From CAZVBR01 sp964625755 (GTDB lineage: Bacteria; Patescibacteriota; Minisyncoccia; Phycocordibacterales; XYD1-FULL-46-19), in assembly GCA_964625755.1 (NCBI GenBank), contig CAZVBR010000005.1:1-32297 (forward strand): a DNA stretch of 32,297 bases, read 5' to 3'. How positions within the stretch are numbered: the stretch's first letter is position 1; every line of letters starts with the position of its first letter. A model generated the notes under the pieces. It was not told the origin of the DNA, did no database searches, and was given only the letters and a program-made list of their open reading frames with translations. Both the position numbers and the translations under genes were made by a program. This document shows, piece by piece, positions 23,379 to 29,743 of this stretch.

Positions 23379-24629
23379 ATGAAAGTTTTTTTTCAGAAGA
23401 ACAGGAATTTGATCTTATTGGCAGGCTTGATCTTGGTGCCGGTGCTTTTCGTTTTGTTCTTTGGGGTCGGCAATGGATCGCTCGATCAGGATCTCGGAGA
23501 ACATCATGAAAGATATGAGCAAGCAAAGCGATCGGAGTTGACCGTGATCCATTTTTTTGATGACCGGTGGTGTCCGGTTTGTCAGGAAGCAAAAAGTTTT
23601 GTTCAGAATTTGGCCGAGGCTGACCCTGACCTGGGACTGGAAATTTATCCGATCTCGGAAACCGAACTTATTCATAAGATGGCGGCTGACTATGGGGTGG
23701 ATGATTATAATCCATTCATGGCCCCGCTTGTTTTCATAAACGATGAAGTCATCCAATTTAGTTCTTTTGGCGAGCGCCAAAAGGCACGTATTAAAGGTGT
23801 ATTGTCCGGAGAGGCGGTTGATGATAGAGAGGAGGGGTATGTTTTTACTTTGCCGATAATTGATCGGGAATTGGTTGTTCGAGAGTGGTCTTTGCCGGTT
23901 ATCACGGTGGTGCTGGGGTCACTGGATGGTTTTAATATTTGTTCATTAGGGGCTTTGGTTCTTATTTTGTCACTGGTTTTAGTTCTTGATTCCCGGAAGT
24001 TAATATTTTTTTACGGCGGATTGTTTATTTTTACCGCAGTTTTGGTGTATGGAATTTTGGTTTTTGTCTGGGGGCAATTATTCCAGGCCTTGATCGGTTA
24101 TCTGGATGTTTTGGCTTATATTGTCGGCCTGGCTGCTTTGGCCGGAGCCGTTTATTTTTTGAAGGAATTTTGGCGTTTTTACCGTTACGGTCCGACTTGC
24201 GGTTTTTCGGATTCGAAGCTGGCCAGACAGGCAACTGATCGGGTAATGAAGGTTTTCAAAGATCCCACCAGCAAGCCGTTGGCCTTGGCGGGGGCGGTTG
24301 TGGTTTTTGCGGCTGCTATTACTTTAGTCGAGCTACCTTGTTCGATCGGGGTTCCGATCGCTTTTACCGGGATTTTGGTGGAGCGGGGGGTGTCGCTGGG
24401 GGCGTACACCGGCTATATTGTCCTTTATCTATTCTTCTATATGTTGATCGAAATGATCGTTTTTTCCGGGGCCGTATGGAGTAAAAAGTTATGGTTTGCC
24501 GGGTCAAAAGCTATTACTTGGGTGACTTTGATCGGGGGTTTGGTTTTGCTTTATTTGGCTTGGTATTATTTGTCTGATCTGGTTTTGACCTGGTTTGGGA
24601 TCGTTATTGATTTTTATTTCGGAGGTTGA
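23379..24629 (+). CDS. Thioredoxin domain fused to a DsbD/CcdA-like transmembrane electron carrier
   Basis: The 416-residue protein has an N-terminal signal anchor (about 10-30), then a thioredoxin domain: LTVIHFFDDRWCPVCQEAKS with CPVC at about 65-68, and APLVFINDEVI with the cis-Pro. A polytopic domain of six or so helices follows. Its paired membrane cysteines lie in GSLDGFNICSLGALVL and LVELPCSIGVPIAF, in the positions of the redox pair of DsbD-beta/CcdA. Such proteins carry reducing power across the membrane. It could hand electrons to the two upstream CPFC proteins, making a small thiol-reduction chain outside the cell membrane. The domain order differs from E. coli DsbD. Confidence 0.87.
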   Translation: MKVFFQKNRNLILLAGLILVPVLFVLFFGVGNGSLDQDLGEHHERYEQAKRSELTVIHFFDDRWCPVCQEAKSFVQNLAEADPDLGLEIYPISETELIHKMAADYGVDDYNPFMAPLVFINDEVIQFSSFGERQKARIKGVLSGEAVDDREEGYVFTLPIIDRELVVREWSLPVITVVLGSLDGFNICSLGALVLILSLVLVLDSRKLIFFYGGLFIFTAVLVYGILVFVWGQLFQALIGYLDVLAYIVGLAALAGAVYFLKEFWRFYRYGPTCGFSDSKLARQATDRVMKVFKDPTSKPLALAGAVVVFAAAITLVELPCSIGVPIAFTGILVERGVSLGAYTGYIVLYLFFYMLIEMIVFSGAVWSKKLWFAGSKAITWVTLIGGLVLLYLAWYYLSDLVLTWFGIVIDFYFGG

Positions 24630-24672
24630 GGATTTTTTGAGGTTCCTGAAGGCCGCCGGGGAGAATTTTTTG

Positions 24673-24681
24673 TGTTATCAT
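24673..24681 (+). promoter_or_regulatory. Extended -10 of the helicase gene
   Basis: TGTTATCAT (TATCAT at 24676-24681 with upstream TG) ends 7 bases before the ATG at 24689, giving an almost leaderless message. No good -35 is seen, as often with extended -10 promoters. Confidence 0.45.
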
Positions 24682-24688
24682 AATTTCT

Positions 24689-26428
24689 ATGACCCAAGAG
24701 AAAGCTTTGACCATTCTCAAAACCGGGGCCAATGTATTTTTGACCGGGGGGCCGGGGTCCGGTAAAACATATGTTGTTAATCAGTACGTTAATTATTTAA
24801 AAGAAAGAAGGATAGATCCGGCCATAACCGCTTCGACCGGAATAGCTGCCACTCATCTGGGCGGGATGACGATCCATGCTTGGTCGGGGCTGGGGGCTCG
24901 TAGTGCTCTGGATCATTATGCGTTGGATAAGTTAACTACTAATGAAACTGTTTCGAATCGGATCAGACGAGCCCGCGTTTTGATCATTGATGAGGTTTCG
25001 ATGTTATCGGCTGAAACTCTGGAGTCTGTAGAAGAGATCTGCCGAACTATTCGGCAGGAGACAAGCCCTTTTGGCGGCTTGCAGGTGGTATTGGTCGGCG
25101 ATCTTTTTCAGTTACCACCGGTAAAACCCAAGATGACAACCAAAAGATCTGATCCCGGGATGTTAAGGGGCAGTGGTCTGGATCTTGCTTATCAGTCAAG
25201 GGTTTGGCGGGATCTTGATCTGGTGGTTTGTTATTTAACGGAGCAATATCGCCAAAAAGATCATTCCTTGACCTCAGTTTTGTCGGCTATTCGGAAGGGG
25301 GCGTTTTCTGATAATCATTTTGAGATCTTAAATGGCCAAAAAGCAAGTATGGAAGAGGTGCCGGAGAGGGCTCCTAAATTATTTACCCACAATTTGGATG
25401 TTGACCGGATAAACAATGATCAGCTTCGGAAGCTAAAAGACAGAGGGCGGGTTTTCGAGATGCGAACCCAGGGGCGAGCAAATTTAGTGGCCGGGTTGAA
25501 GCGAGGTTGTTTGTCTCCGGAAAATTTGGTCTTGAAAATCGATGCCATAGTAATGTTCACTAAAAACGACTTTTCGTCCGGTTTTGTTAATGGCACTTTG
25601 GGTCGGGTAATAAAATTTAATTCCGGTGACGGGTTGCCGGTGGTAAAAACTAATTCTGGAAAGATCATAAAGGTCGAGCCGATGGATTGGACGGTGGAAG
25701 AATTTGGAGTAGTGAAAGCCAGAATAAATCAATTACCTTTGAGGTTGGCCTGGGCGATCACGGTCCATAAAAGTCAGGGGATGAGTTTGGATTCGGCGGC
25801 TATGGATCTCTCGGGGGTTTTTGAATTTGGTCAGGGATATGTGGCTTTGTCGCGTATTCGTTCTTTGTCCGGTTTGTATTTGTTGGGTTGGCGGGATCGG
25901 GCTGCGGAAGTTCACCCGGAAGTTTTGATGGTTGATGAAACATGGCAAGAGCAGTCTGAAAAAGCGGCGGCGGTTTTTGATCGTTTGGGGGCGGCCGAGC
26001 TAAAGAGAATGCAGGATAATTTTTTACGCGCCAGTGGCGGGCTAATTTACGATGATCCTCTAGACAATGATCAGAGCGATCCTAAAAAGAAAAATCAAGA
26101 CAAAAGAGAGCCGGGCAACACCTTGGCGAAGACATTGTTTTGGTGGCGAAAGAAAAAAAGTATTTCCGAAGTTGCTTCGATCAGAGGCCTTAAAAAGGAG
26201 ACGATTCTGGGGCATATTGAAAAAATGAGTATTTCCGGGCAGATTGACCGGAAAGAGTTAATGGGTTTACTAGATCCCGAGTTAAACCGGGCCTTCCCTG
26301 AGATCGAATCGGCATTTCGGTCTTTAGGGACAGATAAGTTGTTACCGGTTTTTAAGCAGTTAGGAGGCAGATATACTTATTATCAAATTCGTTTAGTTCG
26401 TTTGATCATGAGCAGGGCTCGAGGCTAG
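24689..26428 (+). CDS. PIF1-like (RecD2/Dda-related, SF1B) DNA helicase
   Basis: The 579-residue ATP-dependent helicase has Walker A FLTGGPGSGKTYVVNQY, motif Ia ITASTGIAATHLGGMTIHAW, Walker B VLIIDEVSMLSAETLE, motif III VVLVGDLFQLPPV, motif IV YLTEQYRQKD, and the UvrD_C_2 region with ITVHKSQGMSLDSAAMDLSG and GYVALSRIRSLSGLYLLGW. After about residue 475 there is a distinct C-terminal region with a helix-turn-helix (SISEVASIRGLKKETILGHI) like that of RecQ/YpbB C-termini, probably for DNA binding. Such proteins unwind DNA or remove G-quadruplexes and are frequent in candidate-phyla genomes. It is transcribed alone. Confidence 0.92.
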   Translation: MTQEKALTILKTGANVFLTGGPGSGKTYVVNQYVNYLKERRIDPAITASTGIAATHLGGMTIHAWSGLGARSALDHYALDKLTTNETVSNRIRRARVLIIDEVSMLSAETLESVEEICRTIRQETSPFGGLQVVLVGDLFQLPPVKPKMTTKRSDPGMLRGSGLDLAYQSRVWRDLDLVVCYLTEQYRQKDHSLTSVLSAIRKGAFSDNHFEILNGQKASMEEVPERAPKLFTHNLDVDRINNDQLRKLKDRGRVFEMRTQGRANLVAGLKRGCLSPENLVLKIDAIVMFTKNDFSSGFVNGTLGRVIKFNSGDGLPVVKTNSGKIIKVEPMDWTVEEFGVVKARINQLPLRLAWAITVHKSQGMSLDSAAMDLSGVFEFGQGYVALSRIRSLSGLYLLGWRDRAAEVHPEVLMVDETWQEQSEKAAAVFDRLGAAELKRMQDNFLRASGGLIYDDPLDNDQSDPKKKNQDKREPGNTLAKTLFWWRKKKSISEVASIRGLKKETILGHIEKMSISGQIDRKELMGLLDPELNRAFPEIESAFRSLGTDKLLPVFKQLGGRYTYYQIRLVRLIMSRARG

Positions 26429-26489
26429 GAAAAGGGTCTCTTGATCTTGACGCAAGGCGGTCGATCCTTTTGACTTCTCGGGGTGATTA

Positions 26490-26511
26490 TATAATAATGA
26501 CAATATTGTCA
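26490..26511 (+). promoter_or_regulatory. -10 box plus perfect 14-bp palindrome upstream of the 68-aa gene
   Basis: TATAAT (26490-26495) is followed by TGACAATATTGTCA (26498-26511), a perfect palindrome covering the expected transcription start. The best -35 (TTGACT, 26470-26475) is only 14 bases away, so the promoter is imperfect or activated. The palindrome may be an operator. Confidence 0.45.
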
Positions 26512-26527
26512 GTTTGTTTGATATTTT

Positions 26528-26734
26528 ATGAATAGTAAAAATTCTTCCATCTTGGTTTTAGTTTTGGTTTTGGCTACTCTCGGCGGATTAGTATATTTTA
26601 ACCGGGACGTATTGATCGATCCTGTTAATATGGCCATCGTATTTCTGTTGATAGTGATATTATTTTTCCCGACCTTGTGGTATCAGAAGAAAAAGGAGGC
26701 AAAATTGATAGAAGGCAAGGTGGAGGACCGGTAA
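26528..26734 (+). CDS. Small two-helix membrane protein of unknown function
   Basis: The 68-residue protein has two hydrophobic helices (ILVLVLVLATLGGLVYF and MAIVFLLIVILFFPTLWY) joined by a short charged loop, and a basic-acidic tail (QKKKEAKLIEGKVEDR). I assign no family. It is an orphan between the helicase and the next unit, preceded by the palindrome at 26498-26511. The ATG lies 16 bases after the palindrome. Confidence 0.6.
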   Translation: MNSKNSSILVLVLVLATLGGLVYFNRDVLIDPVNMAIVFLLIVILFFPTLWYQKKKEAKLIEGKVEDR

Positions 26735-26750
26735 ATTTTTTGTGAGAATA

Positions 26751-26778
26751 TTGACTTTTTGGGTAAAGTTTTTATGCT
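26751..26778 (+). promoter_or_regulatory. Promoter of the 110-aa gene
   Basis: TTGACT (26751-26756) and TATGCT (26773-26778) are separated by 16 bases. The short untranslated leader ends in a strong Shine-Dalgarno, AAAGGAGGTG (26819-26828). Confidence 0.6.
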
Positions 26779-26834
26779 TAGACTAAACGGTCTTTTTGTT
26801 GCCTGAACTTTAACTCTGAAAGGAGGTGAATGTA

Positions 26835-27167
26835 GTGACTGAAGAGAAAATAAGCCTGGAGGCCAGAAAAAGAATCTTGAGCGCCACTTTTCGGTGCATT
26901 TTGGATTTTACTCCTTTCCGTAGAGAGGAGCTCAAGATCCAGGCCGTGGTGGGTGTAGATGAAGACAGCGCTGAAGTCTTCGTCTATGCTCCACCGGACA
27001 AGATCCGGTGGCCCGGAGAAGTTCGGGTTATGATACTGCCTGACGGGCGGTGCCGGATATTTATGGAAGGCGATTTTTTCCCTGCTGATGAGATAAAGCA
27101 GGAAAAACTTGAGGCGGAACTCAAGAGAGTGGAAAGACATCTCAATCTAAATGGGGATTCGGGGTGA
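26835..27167 (+). CDS. Conserved-looking hypothetical protein with strong ribosome-binding site
   Basis: I do not recognise this 110-residue soluble protein. GTG 26835 is chosen as start because AGGAGG at 26821-26826 sits 8 bases upstream; an in-frame GTG at 26826 overlaps that site. The centre looks beta-rich (IQAVVGVDEDSAEVFVYA, GEVRVMILPDGRCRIFMEG) and the C-terminus is a helix (IKQEKLEAELKRVERHLNL). It is a single-gene unit with its own promoter and terminator, like purC and the three attenuated genes from 29004, and unlike the Shine-Dalgarno-poor operons around it. Confidence 0.72.
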   Translation: MTEEKISLEARKRILSATFRCILDFTPFRREELKIQAVVGVDEDSAEVFVYAPPDKIRWPGEVRVMILPDGRCRIFMEGDFFPADEIKQEKLEAELKRVERHLNLNGDSG

Positions 27168-27204
27168 GCAAGGGGTTTACGTTATGATGGGGAATAAATA
27201 CAAA

Positions 27205-27255
27205 GGCCGGCCTATTGATCTGAAAGATTCAGACAAAGGCCGGCCCCGTACTTTT
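27205..27255 (+). terminator. Intrinsic terminator with two GGCCGGCC arms
   Basis: GGCCGGCC at 27205-27212 and again at 27238-27245. The octamer is its own reverse complement, so the pair is both a direct and an inverted repeat. A small stem (CTGAAAGATTCAG) lies between, and CTTTTT (27251-27256) follows. It closes the unit that starts at 26751. Confidence 0.8.
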
Positions 27256-27345
27256 TGATCTGGCTCCTAAATAAAGGGGTTGCAAAATTTACCGTTTGGA
27301 GATTGTTTGTTATTATTAGAGGATTAAAATATTTGTTTACCGGGC

Positions 27346-27792
27346 ATGGATATAAAAGCGATCATTTTAATACTGGCTTCTATGGGTTTGATGATCGGAG
27401 CTTCGTTTTATGTGGAAGCTGATTCCAGGCAGTCGGCCAGCGTGACTTTTCAAGATCAGGCAGCCCGGATCTCAAATGATCAAATATTAAGAGAAGTGAC
27501 TATTTATTATTTGATCGATCATACGGATTCCGATCGAGGAGAGGCTTTTGAGCGACTAGAAAGACTGCCGTCTTGGTATTTAGATAAAATAAATATTTTA
27601 GAGGTCAATCGACAAGAAGATCCTGAATTAGTTAAACAACTGAAAGTTGATTATCGGGTTTCCGAGCGGGAAAAGGATCTCGCCCCGATATTTTTTGTCG
27701 GACGAGAGTATTTTACTGATTTTGAACCGGCAGATCTGAAACGAAAGATCGAATACTGTTTGATCAAGGGTTGTGCCGGCTTATTTGAGTAA
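27346..27792 (+). CDS. Thioredoxin-fold protein lacking the CxxC site, membrane-anchored
   Basis: The 148-residue protein has an N-terminal hydrophobic segment (about 4-22) that is a signal or anchor. The following domain has a thioredoxin-like order: VTIYYLIDHTDSDRGEAFER where CxxC is expected but HTDSD is present, then INILEVNRQED and LAPIFFVGREYFTDF with a proline in the cis-Pro position. The last part has two cysteines, YCLIKGC. The order resembles the thioredoxin domain of the DsbD-like protein at 23379 (compare APLVFINDEV). It is probably catalytically inactive or uses its C-terminal cysteines. The PAP2 gene follows after 41 bases. Confidence 0.6.
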   Translation: MDIKAIILILASMGLMIGASFYVEADSRQSASVTFQDQAARISNDQILREVTIYYLIDHTDSDRGEAFERLERLPSWYLDKINILEVNRQEDPELVKQLKVDYRVSEREKDLAPIFFVGREYFTDFEPADLKRKIEYCLIKGCAGLFE

Positions 27793-27833
27793 TGGTAATA
27801 GATGGTAAAACGACATTAATTGTAATTTAAGAT

Positions 27834-28421
27834 ATGGATGAAGCCGTTTTAATTTTTTTAAATCAACTAATCGGAACATATCCGGTGCTCGATAATTTTG
27901 TGTATTTTTTGGCTTCTTACCTTGCTTATGTTCTGGTTCTTTTGGCGGCTTGGGCTTTTTTTCGCCCCGGAGATTGGGGGTTGACTGATCGTTATTATAT
28001 TCTTGCGGCCGGGCTTGGGGCGTTTCTCTCTCGGTTCGGACTAAAAGAAGTTATAGTTTGGTTTTACGATCAACCTCGGCCGTTTGATGTATTGGAAGGT
28101 GTAAGTCAGTTAGTTGAGCAAACCAGTTTTGCTTCTTTTCCTTCCGGTCATACCATATTTTTCTTTTCTCTTGGAACAGCCCTGATCTTTTTTAGTTACC
28201 GACTGGGAGGACTGATCCTTCTGGGAGGGGCTTTGATCGGCCTGTCCCGAGTAATAGCCGGGATTCACTGGCCCAGTGACATTTTAGGTGGGGCGGTTTT
28301 GGGTTTTTGGGTTGGTTTGGTCGTGATTTTTATCTGGTTGCGGTTCTTTGATCGGTCGGAATTATCAAAACAATTGGCTCGGTTAAAAAAGTATAATGCT
28401 TTATGTGGTCAAAAAGGATAA
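27834..28421 (+). CDS. PAP2-superfamily phosphatase (membrane)
   Basis: The 195-residue integral membrane protein of the type 2 phosphatidic acid phosphatase family has the three-part catalytic signature: KEVIVWFYDQPRP (Kx6RP-like), FASFPSGHT (PSGH) and SRVIAGIHWPSDILGG (SRx5HxxxD). About five hydrophobic helices surround them. Substrates in the family include undecaprenyl pyrophosphate (BcrC-like, recycling of the cell-wall carrier) and phosphatidate; I cannot choose between them, though the short length and extracytoplasmic PSGH suit a UndPP phosphatase. The gene starts 41 bases after the thioredoxin-fold gene and 40 bases before the kinase gene. Confidence 0.92.
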   Translation: MDEAVLIFLNQLIGTYPVLDNFVYFLASYLAYVLVLLAAWAFFRPGDWGLTDRYYILAAGLGAFLSRFGLKEVIVWFYDQPRPFDVLEGVSQLVEQTSFASFPSGHTIFFFSLGTALIFFSYRLGGLILLGGALIGLSRVIAGIHWPSDILGGAVLGFWVGLVVIFIWLRFFDRSELSKQLARLKKYNALCGQKG

Positions 28422-28461
28422 AATATTATTGGCATAAAAGATTAATGGTAAGTAAAAAAAT

Positions 28462-29007
28462 ATGAAAATCACGATCTTTGGTTTACCCGGGGTGGGGACT
28501 AGTACGGCGGCTCAAAAGTTATCTTCAGTGTTAGGCTATGAGTTTGTTTCAACCGGGGGTATGTTCCGAGAGAAAGCAAAAAAAATGGGCATCACTCTTA
28601 ATGAATTAGATAAGTTGTCTCAGACGGATAAAAGTCATGATCTGGAAATGGATCAAGAGATAGCTGAATTTGGTCGTCAGAATGATAATTTTATTATTGA
28701 CAGTCGACTGGCCTGGTATTTTGTTCCGGACTCGCTAAAAGTAAAATTAACTTGCCCTGACCAGGAAAGGTTTGATCGCATTGCCAAAAGAGAGGGGATA
28801 ACTCGAGAAGAAGCAGAAAAAATGACCAAAGAACGAGAAGGGTATAAAGCCGATCGTTATTTTAGGTATTACGGTTTAAGTGATTATGCTTCTGATCATA
28901 ATTTTGATCTGATAATAGATTCCCTGAAAAATGACCCTGATCAAGTGGTGGCCGCCGTGCTTGAGGTCGTTCGATCAACGGGCGATCTGTCGGAAGAAAA
29001 TTTTTGA
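28462..29007 (+). CDS. Cytidylate kinase-like (archaeal-type CMP kinase) protein
   Basis: The 181-residue P-loop kinase has GLPGVGTSTAAQKLSSVLG, where the P-loop has GTST in place of GKS/T, as in some CMP kinases. FVSTGGMFREKAKKMGITL and HDLEMDQEIAEFGRQ, then FIIDSRLAWYF, match the Cmk_2/archaeal CMP kinase layout. It lacks the longer insert of the bacterial Cmk. It probably phosphorylates CMP or dCMP with ATP. The stop overlaps the promoter of the next unit (TTGACA at 29004-29009). Transcribed after PAP2, perhaps as one unit. Confidence 0.83.
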   Translation: MKITIFGLPGVGTSTAAQKLSSVLGYEFVSTGGMFREKAKKMGITLNELDKLSQTDKSHDLEMDQEIAEFGRQNDNFIIDSRLAWYFVPDSLKVKLTCPDQERFDRIAKREGITREEAEKMTKEREGYKADRYFRYYGLSDYASDHNFDLIIDSLKNDPDQVVAAVLEVVRSTGDLSEENF

Positions 29008-29031
29008 CAAAAATACTTGTTTATTTATAAT
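29004..29031 (+). promoter_or_regulatory. Consensus promoter of the Leu-leader unit
   Basis: TTGACA (29004-29009) and TATAAT (29026-29031) are perfect consensus boxes with a 16-base spacer. The leader ATG (29038) begins 7 bases after the -10, at the expected transcription start. Confidence 0.88.
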
Positions 29032-29037
29032 ACTGAT

Positions 29038-29115
29038 ATGATATTAAACGGGAACAATTTGGCTTTGCTCGGACTCCTTCTTAGGATAACTAATGGAGGG
29101 TTTATGAGTGTCTGA
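29038..29115 (+). CDS. Leucine-rich leader peptide (putative attenuator)
   Basis: This 25-residue open reading frame (not a protein-coding gene in the usual sense) contains seven leucines, five of them in NLALLGLLLR at codons 10-15, using TTG, CTC and CTT codons. It begins exactly where the consensus promoter should start RNA, so it would be translated from a leaderless message. Its last codons (29092-29102, encoding NGG-F) overlap a segment complementary to the downstream terminator arm. The layout is that of a leucine-sensing attenuation peptide such as leuL, but sequence similarity to leuL is only in the leucine content. No expression evidence is possible here. Confidence 0.7.
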   Translation: MILNGNNLALLGLLLRITNGGFMSV

Positions 29116-29180
29116 ATTGTTTAAATAAAAATAAATTTACATACCCATCAACCCTCCATTCCCGGAGGGTTGAGATTTTT
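29092..29180 (+). promoter_or_regulatory. Attenuator: antiterminator/terminator pair of the Leu unit
   Basis: The terminator is TCAACCCTCC (29148-29157) pairing with GGAGGGTTGA (29164-29173), 10 perfect base pairs, followed by GATTTTT. Competing with it, AATGGAGGGTT (29092-29102, inside the leader frame) is perfectly complementary over 11 bases to AACCCTCCATT (29150-29160). A ribosome stalled at the Leu codons leaves 29092-29102 free for antitermination; one reaching the stop at 29113 covers it and lets the terminator fold. Confidence 0.75.
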
Positions 29181-29215
29181 AGGAGATCAGGTCTTTTAAA
29201 AGAAAGGGGTAAGCG

Positions 29216-29410
29216 ATGAGTAATAAGCGAAGTGTTCCCGTTGTCGTTACAATCGACCGAGAGGCTATTGTCAAGGATTTGGCTTTTCGTCACGGTCTTT
29301 TGGTGGAAGAAATCGAAAGCCGGATCAGGTCATCAGACGAGGTTGATTTCTTGGTAGCTGCCAAGAGGGCGGTTGAAGCCCTTAGTTACCGGAAGGTTCT
29401 TCATTTGTAA
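29216..29410 (+). CDS. Small hypothetical protein controlled by the Leu-type attenuator
   Basis: I cannot name this 64-residue soluble protein. It starts with a basic stretch (MSNKRSVPVVVTI), then an alternating helical segment (VKDLAFRHGLLVEEIESRIR) and a second helix (EVDFLVAAKRAVEALSYRKV). The predicted two-helix amphipathic form and modest basicity suit a small nucleic-acid- or protein-binding factor, which is inference. AGAAAGGGG (29201-29209) is a fair ribosome-binding site. It is the only gene between its leader and the terminator at 29441-29470, so attenuation would control this protein alone. Confidence 0.68.
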   Translation: MSNKRSVPVVVTIDREAIVKDLAFRHGLLVEEIESRIRSSDEVDFLVAAKRAVEALSYRKVLHL

Positions 29411-29440
29411 TCTCAAAACCTCCCCTTTGTGAGGCACAAA

Positions 29441-29470
29441 AGCCGTCTGCCGAGATCGGGGCAGGCGGCT
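29441..29470 (+). terminator. Intrinsic terminator after the 64-aa gene
   Basis: AGCCGTCTGCC (29441-29451) pairs with GGCAGGCGGCT (29460-29470), 11 pairs with one G-U. A weak U-tract (TTAAGTTGTTT) follows. Confidence 0.75.
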
Positions 29471-29512
29471 TAAGTTGTTTAAGTAAATAATTTTTTTGGG
29501 AAGATATGGTAT

Positions 29513-29541
29513 TTGCTAAGAATGAATGTTTTTGGTACAGT
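29513..29541 (+). promoter_or_regulatory. Promoter of the aromatic-leader unit
   Basis: TTGCTA (29513-29518) and the extended -10 TGGTACAGT (TACAGT at 29536-29541) are separated by 17 bases. The leader ATG at 29549 begins 8 bases after the -10. Confidence 0.55.
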
Positions 29542-29548
29542 ATAAATT

Positions 29549-29638
29549 ATGAAATCAATAGTATTACAAGCGACCTATTTTTTTGGATTCTTTTTTTGGT
29601 TCCCGGAATTTCAGGGTCGGTTTGTGGTATTATCTTAA
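29549..29638 (+). CDS. Phe/Tyr/Trp-rich leader peptide (putative aromatic attenuator)
   Basis: This 29-residue open reading frame has eight Phe, one Tyr and one Trp; its core is YFFGFFFWFPEF. This closely recalls E. coli pheL (core FFFAFFFTFP), which controls pheA by attenuation, although here the controlled gene is a DAHP synthase. Start codon at the predicted transcription start. The TAA is at 29636-29638, and a strong terminator hairpin begins 18 bases later. The presence of Tyr and Trp as well as Phe codons suggests that scarcity of any of the three aromatics could stall the ribosome. The peptide itself probably has no function. Confidence 0.83.
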   Translation: MKSIVLQATYFFGFFFWFPEFQGRFVVLS

Positions 29639-29690
29639 AACTTCTCACATAATATCAAAAACGGGTCCTGAAATTCAGGGCCCGTTTTTG
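29606..29690 (+). promoter_or_regulatory. Attenuator: antiterminator/terminator pair upstream of DAHP synthase
   Basis: The terminator stem is 29656-29671 pairing with 29675-29690 (16 pairs, one G-U; arms CAAAAACGGGTCCTGA and TTCAGGGCCCGTTTTTG) with a tight AAT loop. GAATTTCAGG (29606-29615, within the leader) is perfectly complementary to CCTGAAATTC (29667-29676), extending to about 13 pairs with G-U. Stalling at the aromatic codons (29576-29602) leaves this segment free to break the terminator. Confidence 0.75.
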
Positions 29691-29743
29691 ATTAGGTCTT
29701 TAAACATCAAATGGGATCAAACAGACTAAAGGAGGTTTAGGTC

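Noticed and set aside
23195..23592. Overlapping open frames on both strands around the thioredoxin-like genes.
   Set aside because: They have no motifs and lie over well-supported coding frames; they arise from the codon bias of the real genes.
26774..26806. Ten-codon frame MLRLNGLFVA before the 110-aa gene, considered as another leader peptide.
   Set aside because: Its start codon lies inside the -10 box, so it would not be transcribed from this promoter, and no terminator/antiterminator pair follows.
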